In this document: positions 19,228 to 28,190 of the stretch, one piece after another | Numbering within the stretch: the first letter of the stretch is position 1 | Layout: each line of letters opens with the position of its first letter | Origin: JADJYF01 sp965278995 | GTDB taxonomy: Bacteria > Pseudomonadota > Gammaproteobacteria > Ga0077536 | Direction: 5' to 3' | Assembly: GCA_965278995.1 (NCBI GenBank) | Contig: OZ257136.1 | Span: 930,001-994,000 of the forward strand | DNA length: 64,000 bases | The notes under the pieces: generated by a model | Database searches by the model: none | What the model saw: only the letters and a program-made list of their open reading frames with translations | What the model was told of the DNA's origin: nothing | Translations under genes and position numbers: made by a program

Positions 19228-20832
19228 ATGAACGAACAGATCCAACTGCTGCGCCGACAGCTGCGCATGGTGTGGCCCTACCGTTGGGCTGCGCTCGGCT
19301 TGGCAGCCGCCATCTGCGGCTCTGGATGGCTGTACGTACTGTCCTTGCCGAACATTTACCGGGTAGATGCAAAGATCTTCGTCGATACACGCTCGATGCT
19401 ACGTCCGCTGTTGCAAGGGCTTGCCATCGACAACAACTCGTTGGCCAGCTCCGCCAGTCTGATGAAGCGGACGCTGTTGACACGCCCGAATCTCGAAGAC
19501 GTCGCGCGCAAGACCGATCTCGACCTGACGGCGAAAAGCGATGCTGAATTTGACGCTGTCGTGACCGGGCTTGCCGAAAGCATCAAGCTGAACGGCACGA
19601 GTCAGGACAACATCTACGAAATCGCCTTCGAAGATGCCGATAGGGAAAAAGCCAAGCGCATCGTCGATGAGCTGCTGAACGGCTTTCTTGAGACGGCGCT
19701 CGGCTCCAATCGCAAGGATACTGCGGTCACCCAGAAGTTTCTCGAAGAGCAGATCGACGAATACGAAAAACGATTGCTCGAAGCCGAGCAGCGCCTGAAA
19801 GAGTTCAAGCAGCGCAATGTCGGTCTGATGCCGGGCGAAGGCGACTCCTATTTCGCGGACCTGCAGGCAGCGAAAGATCAGCTCAAATCAGCCCAGCTGG
19901 AGCTCGACGAAGCGCGCGGACGTGCCGGCATTCTGCGCTCGCAGCTCGAAGGCGACGAGCCGGTCATCGGCATCATGGGCGACGACATGGCCATCGATGA
20001 CACGCTGACCTCGCAATACGATGGTCGCATCGCGCGCCTCGAAGAATCGCTCGATCAACTGACGATGCAGTACACCGATAAGCATCCGGACGTTGCCGGC
20101 ATTCGCGAGCAGCTCGCTGAACTCGAAGCGCGTCGCGAAAAGGAGTTGAAGAAACTGACCGCCGAGCGCAGTGGGGTGCAGGTCAATGGTGCTATCAGCG
20201 CCGGCGAGAGCCCGGTCTACCAGGAGATCAAGCTCGCGATGGCACAGGCCGAGGCCGAAGTTGCCGGACTGCAGGCGCGCGTGCAGGCGTATACCAACGA
20301 AGTTGAACAGCTGGAAAAGTCTGTCGATACGATCCCGGAAATCGAAGCCGAGTTGAAACGGCTGGATCGCGACTACGGACTGAACAAACAACAGTACGAC
20401 GAACTGCTCAAGCGGCGCGAAGCGGCACGCCTGTCGCAACAGGTCGATCAGCAGGCCGACGATATCAAGCTCAAGGTCATCGAGCCGCCGCGAATTCCGC
20501 TGGTACCAATCGGGCCGAACCGCATCCAGTTCCTGTCGATGGTGCTGATTGCCTCGCTGGGTGCCGCTGCCGGCCTGGCTTTTCTGCTGGCACAGCTCAA
20601 TCCGCGCTTCTATTCCAGCGATGAACTGAAAGAGATCGTCAAATTGCCGATCATTGGCACCATATCGCTGGTCTATAGCCACCGCCAGCGCACCGAGAGA
20701 CGCATGGAACTGGCAGTATTCTCCGTTATGTTGCTGGTCCTGATCTCGGCATATGGCGGTCTGGTGACGCTGGAAATGATGCAATTCGACTTGAATGGCC
20801 GGCTGGCGAGCCTGCTCGAGAAAACGACATGA
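19228..20832 (+). CDS. XrtA system chain-length determinant (Wzz/GNVR)
   Basis: The protein has 534 residues. A Wzz domain starts at the N-terminus with TM1 (~18-38). A long periplasmic coiled-coil region follows (~150-400; EEQIDEYEKRLLEAEQRLKEF, MQYTDKHPDVAGIREQLAELEARR). The GNVR segment with the LDRDYGLNKQQYDELLKRREAARLS motif lies at about 375-410, then PxxP-rich TM2 (~430-455) and a further TM helix (~495-515). The family sets polymer length and partners the cytoplasmic tyrosine kinase encoded next; the stop overlaps that start by 4 nt (ATGA), showing translational coupling. Length fits the PEP-CTERM-specific chain-length family. Confidence 0.93.
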   Translation: MNEQIQLLRRQLRMVWPYRWAALGLAAAICGSGWLYVLSLPNIYRVDAKIFVDTRSMLRPLLQGLAIDNNSLASSASLMKRTLLTRPNLEDVARKTDLDLTAKSDAEFDAVVTGLAESIKLNGTSQDNIYEIAFEDADREKAKRIVDELLNGFLETALGSNRKDTAVTQKFLEEQIDEYEKRLLEAEQRLKEFKQRNVGLMPGEGDSYFADLQAAKDQLKSAQLELDEARGRAGILRSQLEGDEPVIGIMGDDMAIDDTLTSQYDGRIARLEESLDQLTMQYTDKHPDVAGIREQLAELEARREKELKKLTAERSGVQVNGAISAGESPVYQEIKLAMAQAEAEVAGLQARVQAYTNEVEQLEKSVDTIPEIEAELKRLDRDYGLNKQQYDELLKRREAARLSQQVDQQADDIKLKVIEPPRIPLVPIGPNRIQFLSMVLIASLGAAAGLAFLLAQLNPRFYSSDELKEIVKLPIIGTISLVYSHRQRTERRMELAVFSVMLLVLISAYGGLVTLEMMQFDLNGRLASLLEKTT

Positions 20833-21845
20833 GTTCGATCGATCGCGCGATGAGCCGACTGAGCGGCGAGCCTGAAGACCCGCCTGGCGTAGAGCCGCGC
20901 GCCGCTGAAGCGAACGCAGCACCGGCAGCCGAAGCGACGGAAATGGAATCGGCAAGCACAGCAGGTGCGGCGAATGTCGTTGGCGCTATGCCGCTGGTGG
21001 AACCTGGTCCGGCAGTGAACGCACCGCCATCGGCCGTCGTCCCGGCTGCGGTGCCGTCCGCGCCACCGTCGACTGCGCGTTCTGAGCCCGAGCCGCAACG
21101 GATACCGAAGCACTTCGTGCAGCTCGATCTGGCGCGCATGTCGGCTGCCGGATTTCTCACGCCGGACCAGCCAATGTCGCGGCAGTCCGAAGAATTCCAG
21201 CACATCAAGCGCCGCCTCCTCGGCAACATGGTCCCGGGCATGTTGCCCGAGGGACGACCAACGAATCTGATCCTGATTACGAGCTCGGTTCCGGGCGAAG
21301 GCAAGACGTTCACGTCGACCAACCTGACCATGAGTATTGCGATGGAAGTCGACCACACCGTGCTGGCGGTCGACACCGACATCATGAAACGGGATTTGAG
21401 CAAAGTTTTCGGCGTAGTTGACCGCCCTGGTCTGTTCGATCTGCTGGGCGATCCGCGGTTGCGCCTGGAAGATCTGCTGGTGCGCACGAGCATTCCGAAT
21501 CTGGTCCTGCTGCCGGCTGGCAACCGACGAGAAGGTAGCACTGAGCTGCTGGCCAGCATCCGTATGCGCGAGCTGACGGACGAAATCGCGATTCGATATC
21601 ACGATCGCGTTGTACTGTTCGATTCGCCGCCAGTACTGGCGACGACGACCGCCACTGCACTTGCCCCTTTCGTTGGCCAGATCATCCTGGTTGCTGAGGC
21701 CGGCAATACCAAGCATGAGACGATCAGGGAAGCGCTGCAGCGTCTCGATCGGGTGCGTCTCACCGGCGTCATTCTGAACAAGTCGAAGCAGAGCGCGACA
21801 CCCAGCTATGATTATTATGGGTCGTACTACCAGACCCGCAATTAG
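20829..21845 (+). CDS. XrtA-associated BY-kinase (tyrosine autokinase)
   Basis: The protein has 338 residues. The Ala/Pro-rich N-terminal ~90 residues are low complexity. The BY-kinase core follows: Walker A SSVPGEGKT (~155-163), Walker A' VLAVDTDIMKRD (~178-189), Walker B VVLFDSPPVL (~260-269) and a C-terminal Tyr cluster SYDYYGSYYQ. Such kinases cycle between phosphorylated and unphosphorylated states to control Wzz and polymer export. It is translationally coupled to the chain-length gene upstream, and its 3' end overlaps the next gene. All catalytic motifs are present. Confidence 0.94.
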   Translation: MSSIDRAMSRLSGEPEDPPGVEPRAAEANAAPAAEATEMESASTAGAANVVGAMPLVEPGPAVNAPPSAVVPAAVPSAPPSTARSEPEPQRIPKHFVQLDLARMSAAGFLTPDQPMSRQSEEFQHIKRRLLGNMVPGMLPEGRPTNLILITSSVPGEGKTFTSTNLTMSIAMEVDHTVLAVDTDIMKRDLSKVFGVVDRPGLFDLLGDPRLRLEDLLVRTSIPNLVLLPAGNRREGSTELLASIRMRELTDEIAIRYHDRVVLFDSPPVLATTTATALAPFVGQIILVAEAGNTKHETIREALQRLDRVRLTGVILNKSKQSATPSYDYYGSYYQTRN

Positions 21846-23436
21846 CCCTCGGCCGTCGGCAAAGTCCTGCGGTCCGGCGAGCGCGACTCATGGCAGCCGG
21901 ATTGCGCTGGCGCTGGCGGTAGCGAGTGTCTGCAGCGCGGCGACCGCTGGCGAATGGTCGATTACGCCGCATCTGTCGATGCTGGAAACCTATACCGACA
22001 ACGTGCTGTTGGCGTCGAGCGGCGAAGAAGGCGATTTCGTTTCGGTAATGACGCCCGGCGTATCAGTGCGGGGTACCAGCGCACGACTGAATACCGATGT
22101 CGACTACAACCTGCAGAAGCTGTTCTACGGCGATAAGACCGAGCTCGATGCGACCAATCATCAGCTGCAGGGCAACACCGAGGCCATACTGGTCGAGCAA
22201 TGGTTGTATTTCGATGCGAACAGCCGTGTCTCGCAGCAGAACGTCACCAATCGTGGCCAGATTGCCCGCAATAATCGCGGTGGCAACAACAATCTGCGCG
22301 ACGTGACATCGTATGAACTGACGCCGAGAATCGAACATCGCTTCGGTAGCTGGGCTAACACCCGCTTGAACTATTCCCATCAAGTTGTCGATCAGAGCGG
22401 CGCTACCGATATTCAAGATCCGGCCATCGCGAATTTCAGCAGCATCGAGGATTCCTACCTCTTTGAAGTAACCAGTGGATCGCGTTTCGGGCGCTTTCCG
22501 CTACGCTTTGCCACCGATGTCCGCGAGGTCAAGTTCGAAAACGGAACGACCAACGAGTTCAAGGTCATTACCGGCGAAGGTTCCTACATCTGGAGTCGCA
22601 AGATCAGATATACGGCCACCGGTGGCACCGAGAGTAATCAGTTTTCCTCCACCAGCGGACCGCAGGATGGCATGTTCTGGACTGTCGGTGCGACCTGGAC
22701 ACCAAGCCCGCGAACGAGCTTAAGTGGTAAATGGGGCGATCGGTTTTTCGGCAAGACGTTAAATATCGACGCCACTCATACCCATCGCCGCTGGGTGTTC
22801 GGTGCTCGCTATAGCGAGGACGTTCGTACCACCAATCAATTCGAACGCGATCTGATCCTGGTCCCGCTGGTCGACGAACGTGGTCTGCCGATTTTCAGCC
22901 CGGTAACCAGCAGCCAGTTGTTTGTCCCGATAGACAGCCCGACAGTCACCGATGACGTCTTTATCGAGCGACAGGTCAGTGCAAACATCGATTATCGTCT
23001 GCGTCGCGGTGATGTGCGTTTCGATTACTTTCAGTACGAACGCGAATTCCAGTCGGCGGGAACTTCGGAACTGACGCGCGGGGTGTCTTTCGGTTTGGAG
23101 CATAGCCTGACCCCGCGACTGACAGCGAATTTCGGCTGCAGCTGGCGCGAGAATACGTTCTCTGTCGACGAATCGACCGGCAGTTTCTACAGCATCTATC
23201 CCAGTCTCAATTACGAGCTTGGTCCGCATACCACGGCTCGTCTGCAATACGAGTATTCGCGCAATGACGGCGGCTCCGGTTCGGGTTTCGGTGCTATCGG
23301 CGGCGGAGTCGGTGGTGCACTGGGTGGGGGCTTCGGCGGCGGATTCGGCGGCGGCGGTGGTCTTGGAACCGGCGGCGAGTTCACGCGCGACTATACGGAA
23401 AGCGCGGTGACGGCGAATCTGGTTTTCCATCTTTAG
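21808..23436 (+). CDS. XrtA system outer-membrane beta-barrel protein
   Basis: The protein is up to 542 residues. The start is ATG 21808 or 21817, overlapping the kinase gene; a signal peptide follows (RIALALAVASVCSAATA, then GEWSITPHLS). Alternating amphipathic strands (DNVLLASSGEEGDFVSVMTPGVSVRG, YNLQKLFY) and the C-terminal VTANLVFHL mark a barrel of the TIGR03016 type known only beside XrtA, presumed to form the EPS outer-membrane pore. Unusual is a pure Gly-rich insert near the C-terminus (about residues 490-520, around GGGFGGGFGGGGG). The TAG stop is supplied by the first bases of an inserted inverted-repeat element. Confidence 0.9.
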   Translation: MIIMGRTTRPAISPRPSAKSCGPASATHGSRIALALAVASVCSAATAGEWSITPHLSMLETYTDNVLLASSGEEGDFVSVMTPGVSVRGTSARLNTDVDYNLQKLFYGDKTELDATNHQLQGNTEAILVEQWLYFDANSRVSQQNVTNRGQIARNNRGGNNNLRDVTSYELTPRIEHRFGSWANTRLNYSHQVVDQSGATDIQDPAIANFSSIEDSYLFEVTSGSRFGRFPLRFATDVREVKFENGTTNEFKVITGEGSYIWSRKIRYTATGGTESNQFSSTSGPQDGMFWTVGATWTPSPRTSLSGKWGDRFFGKTLNIDATHTHRRWVFGARYSEDVRTTNQFERDLILVPLVDERGLPIFSPVTSSQLFVPIDSPTVTDDVFIERQVSANIDYRLRRGDVRFDYFQYEREFQSAGTSELTRGVSFGLEHSLTPRLTANFGCSWRENTFSVDESTGSFYSIYPSLNYELGPHTTARLQYEYSRNDGGSGSGFGAIGGGVGGALGGGFGGGFGGGGGLGTGGEFTRDYTESAVTANLVFHL

Positions 23437-23599
23437 CAGCCTGTCGGGCTTAGGGAATCGTGATGAGGCGAGTGAGAGAGCGAGGACAGATTGGCGCACA
23501 CTCGAGGCGAATAGTGGTTCTATTTAACGAGAGTGCGCGCCAATATGGACCGCTATCCCACCGCCGCAGTAGATTTGACCTAAGTCCGACAGGCTGCTA
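23434..23599. mobile_element. 166-bp MITE-like element with 21-bp terminal inverted repeats
   Basis: The left end TAGCAGCCTGTCGGGCTTAGG (23434-23454, one base over a 20-mer) is the reverse complement of the right end 23579-23599 with one mismatch. The interior has no transposase. The left end overlaps the stop codon of the barrel gene and the right end lies 10 nt before the ATPase start. A 42-nt interior piece (23470-23511) recurs in inverse orientation at 50055-50096, so this is a dispersed, probably non-autonomous element or a relic of an IS. Confidence 0.75.
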
Positions 23600-23609
23600 G
23601 GGAACGCCG

Positions 23610-24749
23610 ATGTACGAGTCATTTTTTCATCTGACCGGCAAACCGTTCCAGCTCAATCCCGATCCGAGGTTCTTCTTCCGCAGTCAGGGGCACAAGCGTG
23701 CGCTTGCCTATATGCGCTACGGTTTGCAACAGGAGCAGGGATTCATCGTCGTTACCGGCGATGTCGGTACCGGCAAGACGATGCTCGTCAACAACCTGTT
23801 CAAGGAATTGGACGAGCACAGCATTGTCGCCGCCAAGATTGTCTCGACCAACCTGAAAGACCTCGATTTGTTACGGCTGATCGCCGCCGAATTCGACATT
23901 CCATTCGAACGCAGCTCCAAGGCTTCGCTGCTGAACAAGTTAGAGACCTTTTTCAAAGCCTGTCGAGAGGAGGGCAAGCGCGTTCTGCTGGTGATCGACG
24001 AAGCCCAGAATCTCACACGTTCGGCGCTCGAAGAACTGCGCATGCTGTCCAATTTCGATCACGGCGGCGCGCCGCTCGTTCAAAGTTTTCTGCTCGGGCA
24101 GCGCGAATTCCGTGGCATTCTTCGTGCCCCCGGTCTCGAGCAGCTGCGCCAGCGCGTCATCGCGGCTTATCACCTGAAGCCGTTGTCGGCACCCGAAGTC
24201 AAATCGTATATCGAACACCGTATGCGAAAAGTGGGCTGGGAGTCAGATCCTGCCATCGACGATGCATCTTACGAGCGCCTGTTCGAAGCGACCGGCGGCG
24301 TACCGCGTCGACTCAACACGCTGTTTGATCGCGTACTGCTGAACTGCTATCTGGACGAATCACACGCCATCACGGTGGCGATGGTCAACGCTGTCTGCGA
24401 AGAAATTGAAACGGAACAAAGCGAGGATGGCGTGCCGCTCGAACCGGCAACGATACCCACAACGCCAACGATAGTGACACCCGAGATCGATACGCAGCAC
24501 GCGACGCAACAGATTGCTGAAATCGCCAGCCTTGAACAACGTCTCGAAACAATGCAGCAGACGATTCAGACGCTGACCCGGCAGTTGCACGAGGCCGAGC
24601 GTGGACGCGCAATGGCTCCGGTAGTTGAAGCGGGTCTGATGATTGACGATCGCTCGCGGTTTCCATTGTGGACGACAACATTTCTGTCGCTCCTGGCTGT
24701 CGCAGCCATTGTGGGCATCACCATCGGCTTGTGGGTGCTGCGGCATTAA
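23610..24749 (+). CDS. XrtA-associated ExeA/GspA-like ATPase
   Basis: The protein has 379 residues: MYESFFHLTGKPFQLNPDP start typical of the ExeA family, Walker A GDVGTGKT (~50-57), Walker B VLLVIDEAQNL (~125-135), sensor/arginine region (GVPRRLNTLFDR, ~230), a predicted coiled coil (~300-335) and one C-terminal TM helix (SLLAVAAIVGITIGLWVL). The protein would be anchored in the inner membrane by its C-terminus with the ATPase in the cytoplasm. The TIGR03015-type family occurs only with exosortase A; its role, possibly energising or assembling EPS export, is unproven. It is preceded by the inverted-repeat element, so its transcription may depend on readthrough or on a promoter within that element. 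Confidence 0.92.
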   Translation: MYESFFHLTGKPFQLNPDPRFFFRSQGHKRALAYMRYGLQQEQGFIVVTGDVGTGKTMLVNNLFKELDEHSIVAAKIVSTNLKDLDLLRLIAAEFDIPFERSSKASLLNKLETFFKACREEGKRVLLVIDEAQNLTRSALEELRMLSNFDHGGAPLVQSFLLGQREFRGILRAPGLEQLRQRVIAAYHLKPLSAPEVKSYIEHRMRKVGWESDPAIDDASYERLFEATGGVPRRLNTLFDRVLLNCYLDESHAITVAMVNAVCEEIETEQSEDGVPLEPATIPTTPTIVTPEIDTQHATQQIAEIASLEQRLETMQQTIQTLTRQLHEAERGRAMAPVVEAGLMIDDRSRFPLWTTTFLSLLAVAAIVGITIGLWVLRH

Positions 24750-25641
24750 ACCACCAGCTATCATCAATGCCCTGTCCGTCGATGTCGAAGAGTACTTCCA
24801 GGTCTCGGCATTCGAATCGTCGATTACACGTGAAGCGTGGGGCGAGTGGCCGTCGCGGGTCGAGAGCGCTACCGGAAAGCTGCTCGATCTGTTTGCGCGC
24901 TCTGACGTTCGCATTACCTGTTTCACGCTCGGCTGGGTGGCGGAACGCTATCCGCGATTGATCCGGCGCATGATCGATGAGGGCCATGAAGTCGGCTGTC
25001 ACGGTTATCAGCACGTCCGGGCAACCGAGCAGTCACCGGCCGAATTCGCCGACGATCTTCGCCGTAGCAAGGATGCGCTGGAGCAGGCTGCGGGCGTCGC
25101 TGTCACCGGTTATCGCGCAGCCAGCTTTTCTATCAATCGCAGTAATCTGTGGGCGTACGAGACGATCGCTGCCGCCGGCTTTGCCTACAGTTCGAGCGTC
25201 TATCCGGTACATCACGATCTGTATGGAATTCCGGATGCGCCGCGGGTGCCGTTTCGACCGCCGATGGCACCCGGATTAACCGAGATCCCGGTGACGACCG
25301 CACGCATCGGCAAGCGTAATATCCCGGCTGGCGGCGGAGGTTATTTCCGCCTGTTTCCTTACGCACTGTCGCGCGCGTTGATTCGTCGAGTCAATCTAAA
25401 GGAACAACTGGCCGCTAACATGTACTTCCACCCCTGGGAGTTCGACCCTGAGCAGCCGCGGCCCGGCGGCTTGTCGTGGAAAACGCGTTTTCGCCACTAC
25501 TTGAACCAGTCGCGCTCGCTGGCACGCATGGATCAGCTGGTGCAGGATTTTCGCTGGGCGCCATTTTGCGAGGTTTATGCCGATGTCATCGGTGGCCGTT
25601 GTGATCCCCGTATCGGGAGCGAACTGTTTGCGCGTCATTGA
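24643..25641 (+). CDS. XrtA-associated polysaccharide deacetylase (DUF3473)
   Basis: The conserved domain starts at about 24760 (NALSVDVEEYFQVSAFE) and is complete: NodB-type Asp in SVDVE, metal histidines in HEVGCHGYQHV, RAASFSI, then the DUF3473 extension with GGGGYFRLFP and MYFHPWEFDPEQP. It would remove N-acetyl groups from a surface polysaccharide, probably in the periplasm. The start is unclear: the only standard start in frame before the domain is TTG 24643, which overlaps the ATPase gene by 107 nt. The N-terminal ~38 residues from there do not look native. An ATT/ATC/CTG start around 24745-24775 or a sequence error is likely. The 3' end overlaps the FemAB gene. Confidence 0.88.
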   Translation: MTIARGFHCGRQHFCRSWLSQPLWASPSACGCCGIKPPAIINALSVDVEEYFQVSAFESSITREAWGEWPSRVESATGKLLDLFARSDVRITCFTLGWVAERYPRLIRRMIDEGHEVGCHGYQHVRATEQSPAEFADDLRRSKDALEQAAGVAVTGYRAASFSINRSNLWAYETIAAAGFAYSSSVYPVHHDLYGIPDAPRVPFRPPMAPGLTEIPVTTARIGKRNIPAGGGGYFRLFPYALSRALIRRVNLKEQLAANMYFHPWEFDPEQPRPGGLSWKTRFRHYLNQSRSLARMDQLVQDFRWAPFCEVYADVIGGRCDPRIGSELFARH

Positions 25642-26647
25642 TTGCGCCGATGGCGATGGTCCGCGCTGGGATGCGTTTGTCGATAGCCAGGTCGAGGCCT
25701 CGATGTTTCACTTGTTTGGTTGGCGTCGTGTGTTGAGCGAAGCGCTCGGCCATCGCACGCATTATCTGCTGGCCGAGAACGACGGTGTGGTCTGCGGCGT
25801 CCTGCCGCTGGTGCATGTCAAAAGCTGGCTGTTCGGCGACACGCTGAGTTCGCTTGCATTCTGCGCACATGGTGGCCCCTTGGCCGTCGACGCAGCGGCG
25901 GTAAAAGCGCTGGAGGCGGCGGCGAGCGCGCGCGCGCGTGAACTGAATGTCGGTGCGCTCGAGTATCGCCTGTTGTCGCCAGGTAACTCCGGAAGACTCG
26001 TCAAAAGGCTCTACGAAACCTTCGCCAAACCCATTGATGCGGACGCCGAAGTCAATATGCAGGCCATCCGCAGCAAGCAGCGCAATGTCATCCGCAAGGG
26101 ACTCAAGAATGGGCTGACCTGTGCTCCCTCGACCGTGGCGCGTTTCTACGGGGTGTACTCCGAAAGCGTGCGCAATCTGGGAACCCCAGTCTTTCCGCGT
26201 CGGTTGTTTACCTGCATCCAGGAGACCTTCCCTGAGGCAGTCGAGATTCTTCTCGCTGAACACGAAGGGCGTGCCGTGTCGGGCGCGATGAATTTCTATT
26301 TCCGCGACCGCGTGTGCCCGTATTATTGGGGCGGAACCAGCGCGGCGCGCGATCTGAAAGGCAACGATTTTCTGGCCTGGTCGATCATGTGCCGGGCCGC
26401 AGAGCGCGGTGTCCGCGTGTTCGATTTCGGTCGCAGCAAGCAGGGCACTGGTGCCTATCAGTGGAAAGAGAATCTTGGCTTTACGGCCACGCCGTTGCAC
26501 TACGAATACGAGTTGGTGCGCGATCGCGCGATGCCGGACATCAATCCCTTGAACCCCAAGTACCGCTATTTCGTCGAGAGCTGGAAGCGCCTGCCGCTGC
26601 CCGTTGCCGAAGTCGTCGGTCCGTGGTTGTCGCGCCACCTTGGCTGA
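25577..26647 (+). CDS. FemAB family XrtA-associated protein
   Basis: The protein has 356 residues. It is GNAT-fold FemAB/BioF2-like: SMFHLFGWRRVLSEALGH, then the HYLLAENDGVVCGVLPLVHVKSWLFG block, a conserved core INSKQRNVIRKG-like segment (MQAIRSKQRNVIRKGLKNG), and the closing CPYYWGGTSAARDLKGNDFLAW and FDFGRSKQGTGAYQWKENLGF motifs. Relatives transfer amino acids from aminoacyl-tRNA to cell-wall precursors; in XrtA loci the acceptor is unknown and may be the polysaccharide or a PEP-CTERM partner. The start at 25577 overlaps the deacetylase by 65 nt; later in-frame GTG codons are possible. Confidence 0.9.
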   Translation: MPMSSVAVVIPVSGANCLRVIDCADGDGPRWDAFVDSQVEASMFHLFGWRRVLSEALGHRTHYLLAENDGVVCGVLPLVHVKSWLFGDTLSSLAFCAHGGPLAVDAAAVKALEAAASARARELNVGALEYRLLSPGNSGRLVKRLYETFAKPIDADAEVNMQAIRSKQRNVIRKGLKNGLTCAPSTVARFYGVYSESVRNLGTPVFPRRLFTCIQETFPEAVEILLAEHEGRAVSGAMNFYFRDRVCPYYWGGTSAARDLKGNDFLAWSIMCRAAERGVRVFDFGRSKQGTGAYQWKENLGFTATPLHYEYELVRDRAMPDINPLNPKYRYFVESWKRLPLPVAEVVGPWLSRHLG

Positions 26648-28169
26648 CGCCGTGCTCGCACCCGAGGTAAGCAGCGAGTGGTCGCGGCGCGCGCTCGTCA
26701 TCGCGCTCACCTGGCTGCTGGTAATAGCAGTTTATTTTCCGACGTTCGCTGACATGGTCAGAGTGTGGTCGACTTCGAGCACGTTCAACCATTGCTTTCT
26801 GATCGTGCCGATCGCGCTGTATATGGCGAGCCAGCGCCGTAATCTGCTCGATTCGTTACGCCCGGAGTCGTCGATCCAGGGTCTGGCGTTTGTGTTCGCC
26901 AACAGCCTGCTGTGGGTGGCGGGCGAGGTCATGAAGCTGGCGTTCTTTTCCCATCTGGCGGTCGTCGGCCTGCTCATCGGCGTCAGCTGGACGCTGCTCG
27001 GTAACCGCGTTTTCAACGCATACCTGTTTCCGTTCGCCTATCTATATTTTGCCGTGCCAGAAGGCGAGTTTCTCGTTCCGTACCTGCAGGATTGGACGGC
27101 CATTGTGCTGGTCAAAATGCTGCAGCTGACGGGTATGCCGGTATTCATCGAGGGGCGTTATCTCGCCATACCGTCGGGTAACTTCGTCGTCGCCGAGGCC
27201 TGCAGCGGCATCAATTATCTGATCGCGACACTCGCTGTCGGCTCGATGTTCATGTACCTCAATTTTGTCAGTTTGTGGAGGCGCGCCCTGTTCATGCTGG
27301 TCGCTGTCGCGGTACCACTCATTGCCAATGGCCTGCGTGCCTATGGCATTGTGATGATCGCGCATTTGAGCGGGTACAAATACGCGCTCGGCATCGATCA
27401 TTTCATTTACGGCTGGGTCTTTTTCGGACTGGTCATATTTGCGCTGTTTGCACTTGGCAATCTGTTCAGCGATTTGCCGGATACCGCCGCGAGAGGCACG
27501 GTAGATTCCACTGCAGCTCCGGCTGCAAGTTCGACCAGGGCGCTGTCGGGAGTGCTGCTAGTGCTCATGCTCGCTGCGCTGGTTGCGCCTCGCGGGTTGT
27601 TGGCAGTTGCCGACTCGGCGCGACCGCTGGCGCCTTTGATCGTCCTGCCGACCGTCGCCGGATGGAGTGGGCCGGAATTGCGGGAGCCCGATCTGGGCAC
27701 GACCCTGCACGGCGCGGATGCGCAGCTTGCGGCAGTCTATCGCGATGCGGCCGGGCAGGCCGTAATGGTTGAAGTCAGTTATCTGCGCAGCGAGCAGCCT
27801 GGTGCCGAGTTGATTAATCAGAATAACGTGTTGTTCGACAAGCATACCTGGAAGCAGACAGCGCACCGCCTTCGGGTCCCGTCGACAGCTACCGGAATTC
27901 GCGATGTCGAAGAACTCGCGCTACGCGAAGACGCCAGCGAAATCGATTACACCTTATGGTCGTGGTACGACACCTATGGCGAACGCAGTGCCAGCCGCCT
28001 GCCAATCAAGATGGCACAAGGGCGCGCTCGCCTGGCCGGCCAACATGCCGGTGGTGCACTCGTTACTGTCCGTACTGCCGCTGACAACAATTCCCGAGCA
28101 GTCGCCATACTCGAAGCGTTTCTGGCCGGCGGCAGCCTGGCGCTGGAACGCCTCTATCAGCCTGAATGA
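26640..28169 (+). CDS. xrtA: Exosortase A fused to EpsI domain
   Basis: The protein has about 509 residues from TTG 26640; GTG 26652 is an alternative and there is no ATG. The N-terminal half is a polytopic membrane exosortase with the catalytic triad seen as Cys in EACSGINYL (~188), Arg in NGLRAYGIVM (~233) and His in IDHFIYGW (~254). It is a cysteine transpeptidase-like protease that cleaves C-terminal PEP-CTERM signals at the cytoplasmic membrane. The C-terminal ~200 residues are an EpsI/DUF3485 domain (WSGPELREPD, VSYLRSEQPGAELINQNN, LWSWYDTYGER). XrtA-EpsI fusion is normal for this subfamily. It overlaps the FemAB stop and lies 21 nt before the glycosyltransferase. Its likely substrate is the PEP-CTERM protein at 14.2-15.06 kb. 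Confidence 0.95.
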   Translation: MADAVLAPEVSSEWSRRALVIALTWLLVIAVYFPTFADMVRVWSTSSTFNHCFLIVPIALYMASQRRNLLDSLRPESSIQGLAFVFANSLLWVAGEVMKLAFFSHLAVVGLLIGVSWTLLGNRVFNAYLFPFAYLYFAVPEGEFLVPYLQDWTAIVLVKMLQLTGMPVFIEGRYLAIPSGNFVVAEACSGINYLIATLAVGSMFMYLNFVSLWRRALFMLVAVAVPLIANGLRAYGIVMIAHLSGYKYALGIDHFIYGWVFFGLVIFALFALGNLFSDLPDTAARGTVDSTAAPAASSTRALSGVLLVLMLAALVAPRGLLAVADSARPLAPLIVLPTVAGWSGPELREPDLGTTLHGADAQLAAVYRDAAGQAVMVEVSYLRSEQPGAELINQNNVLFDKHTWKQTAHRLRVPSTATGIRDVEELALREDASEIDYTLWSWYDTYGERSASRLPIKMAQGRARLAGQHAGGALVTVRTAADNNSRAVAILEAFLAGGSLALERLYQPE

Positions 28170-28190
28170 CGTGGCTCTGATCGAATTACC

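Noticed and set aside
19888..20955. Long - strand ORF opposite the chain-length gene
   Set aside because: Antisense of a gene with full family motifs; Gln/Leu/Arg-rich shadow.
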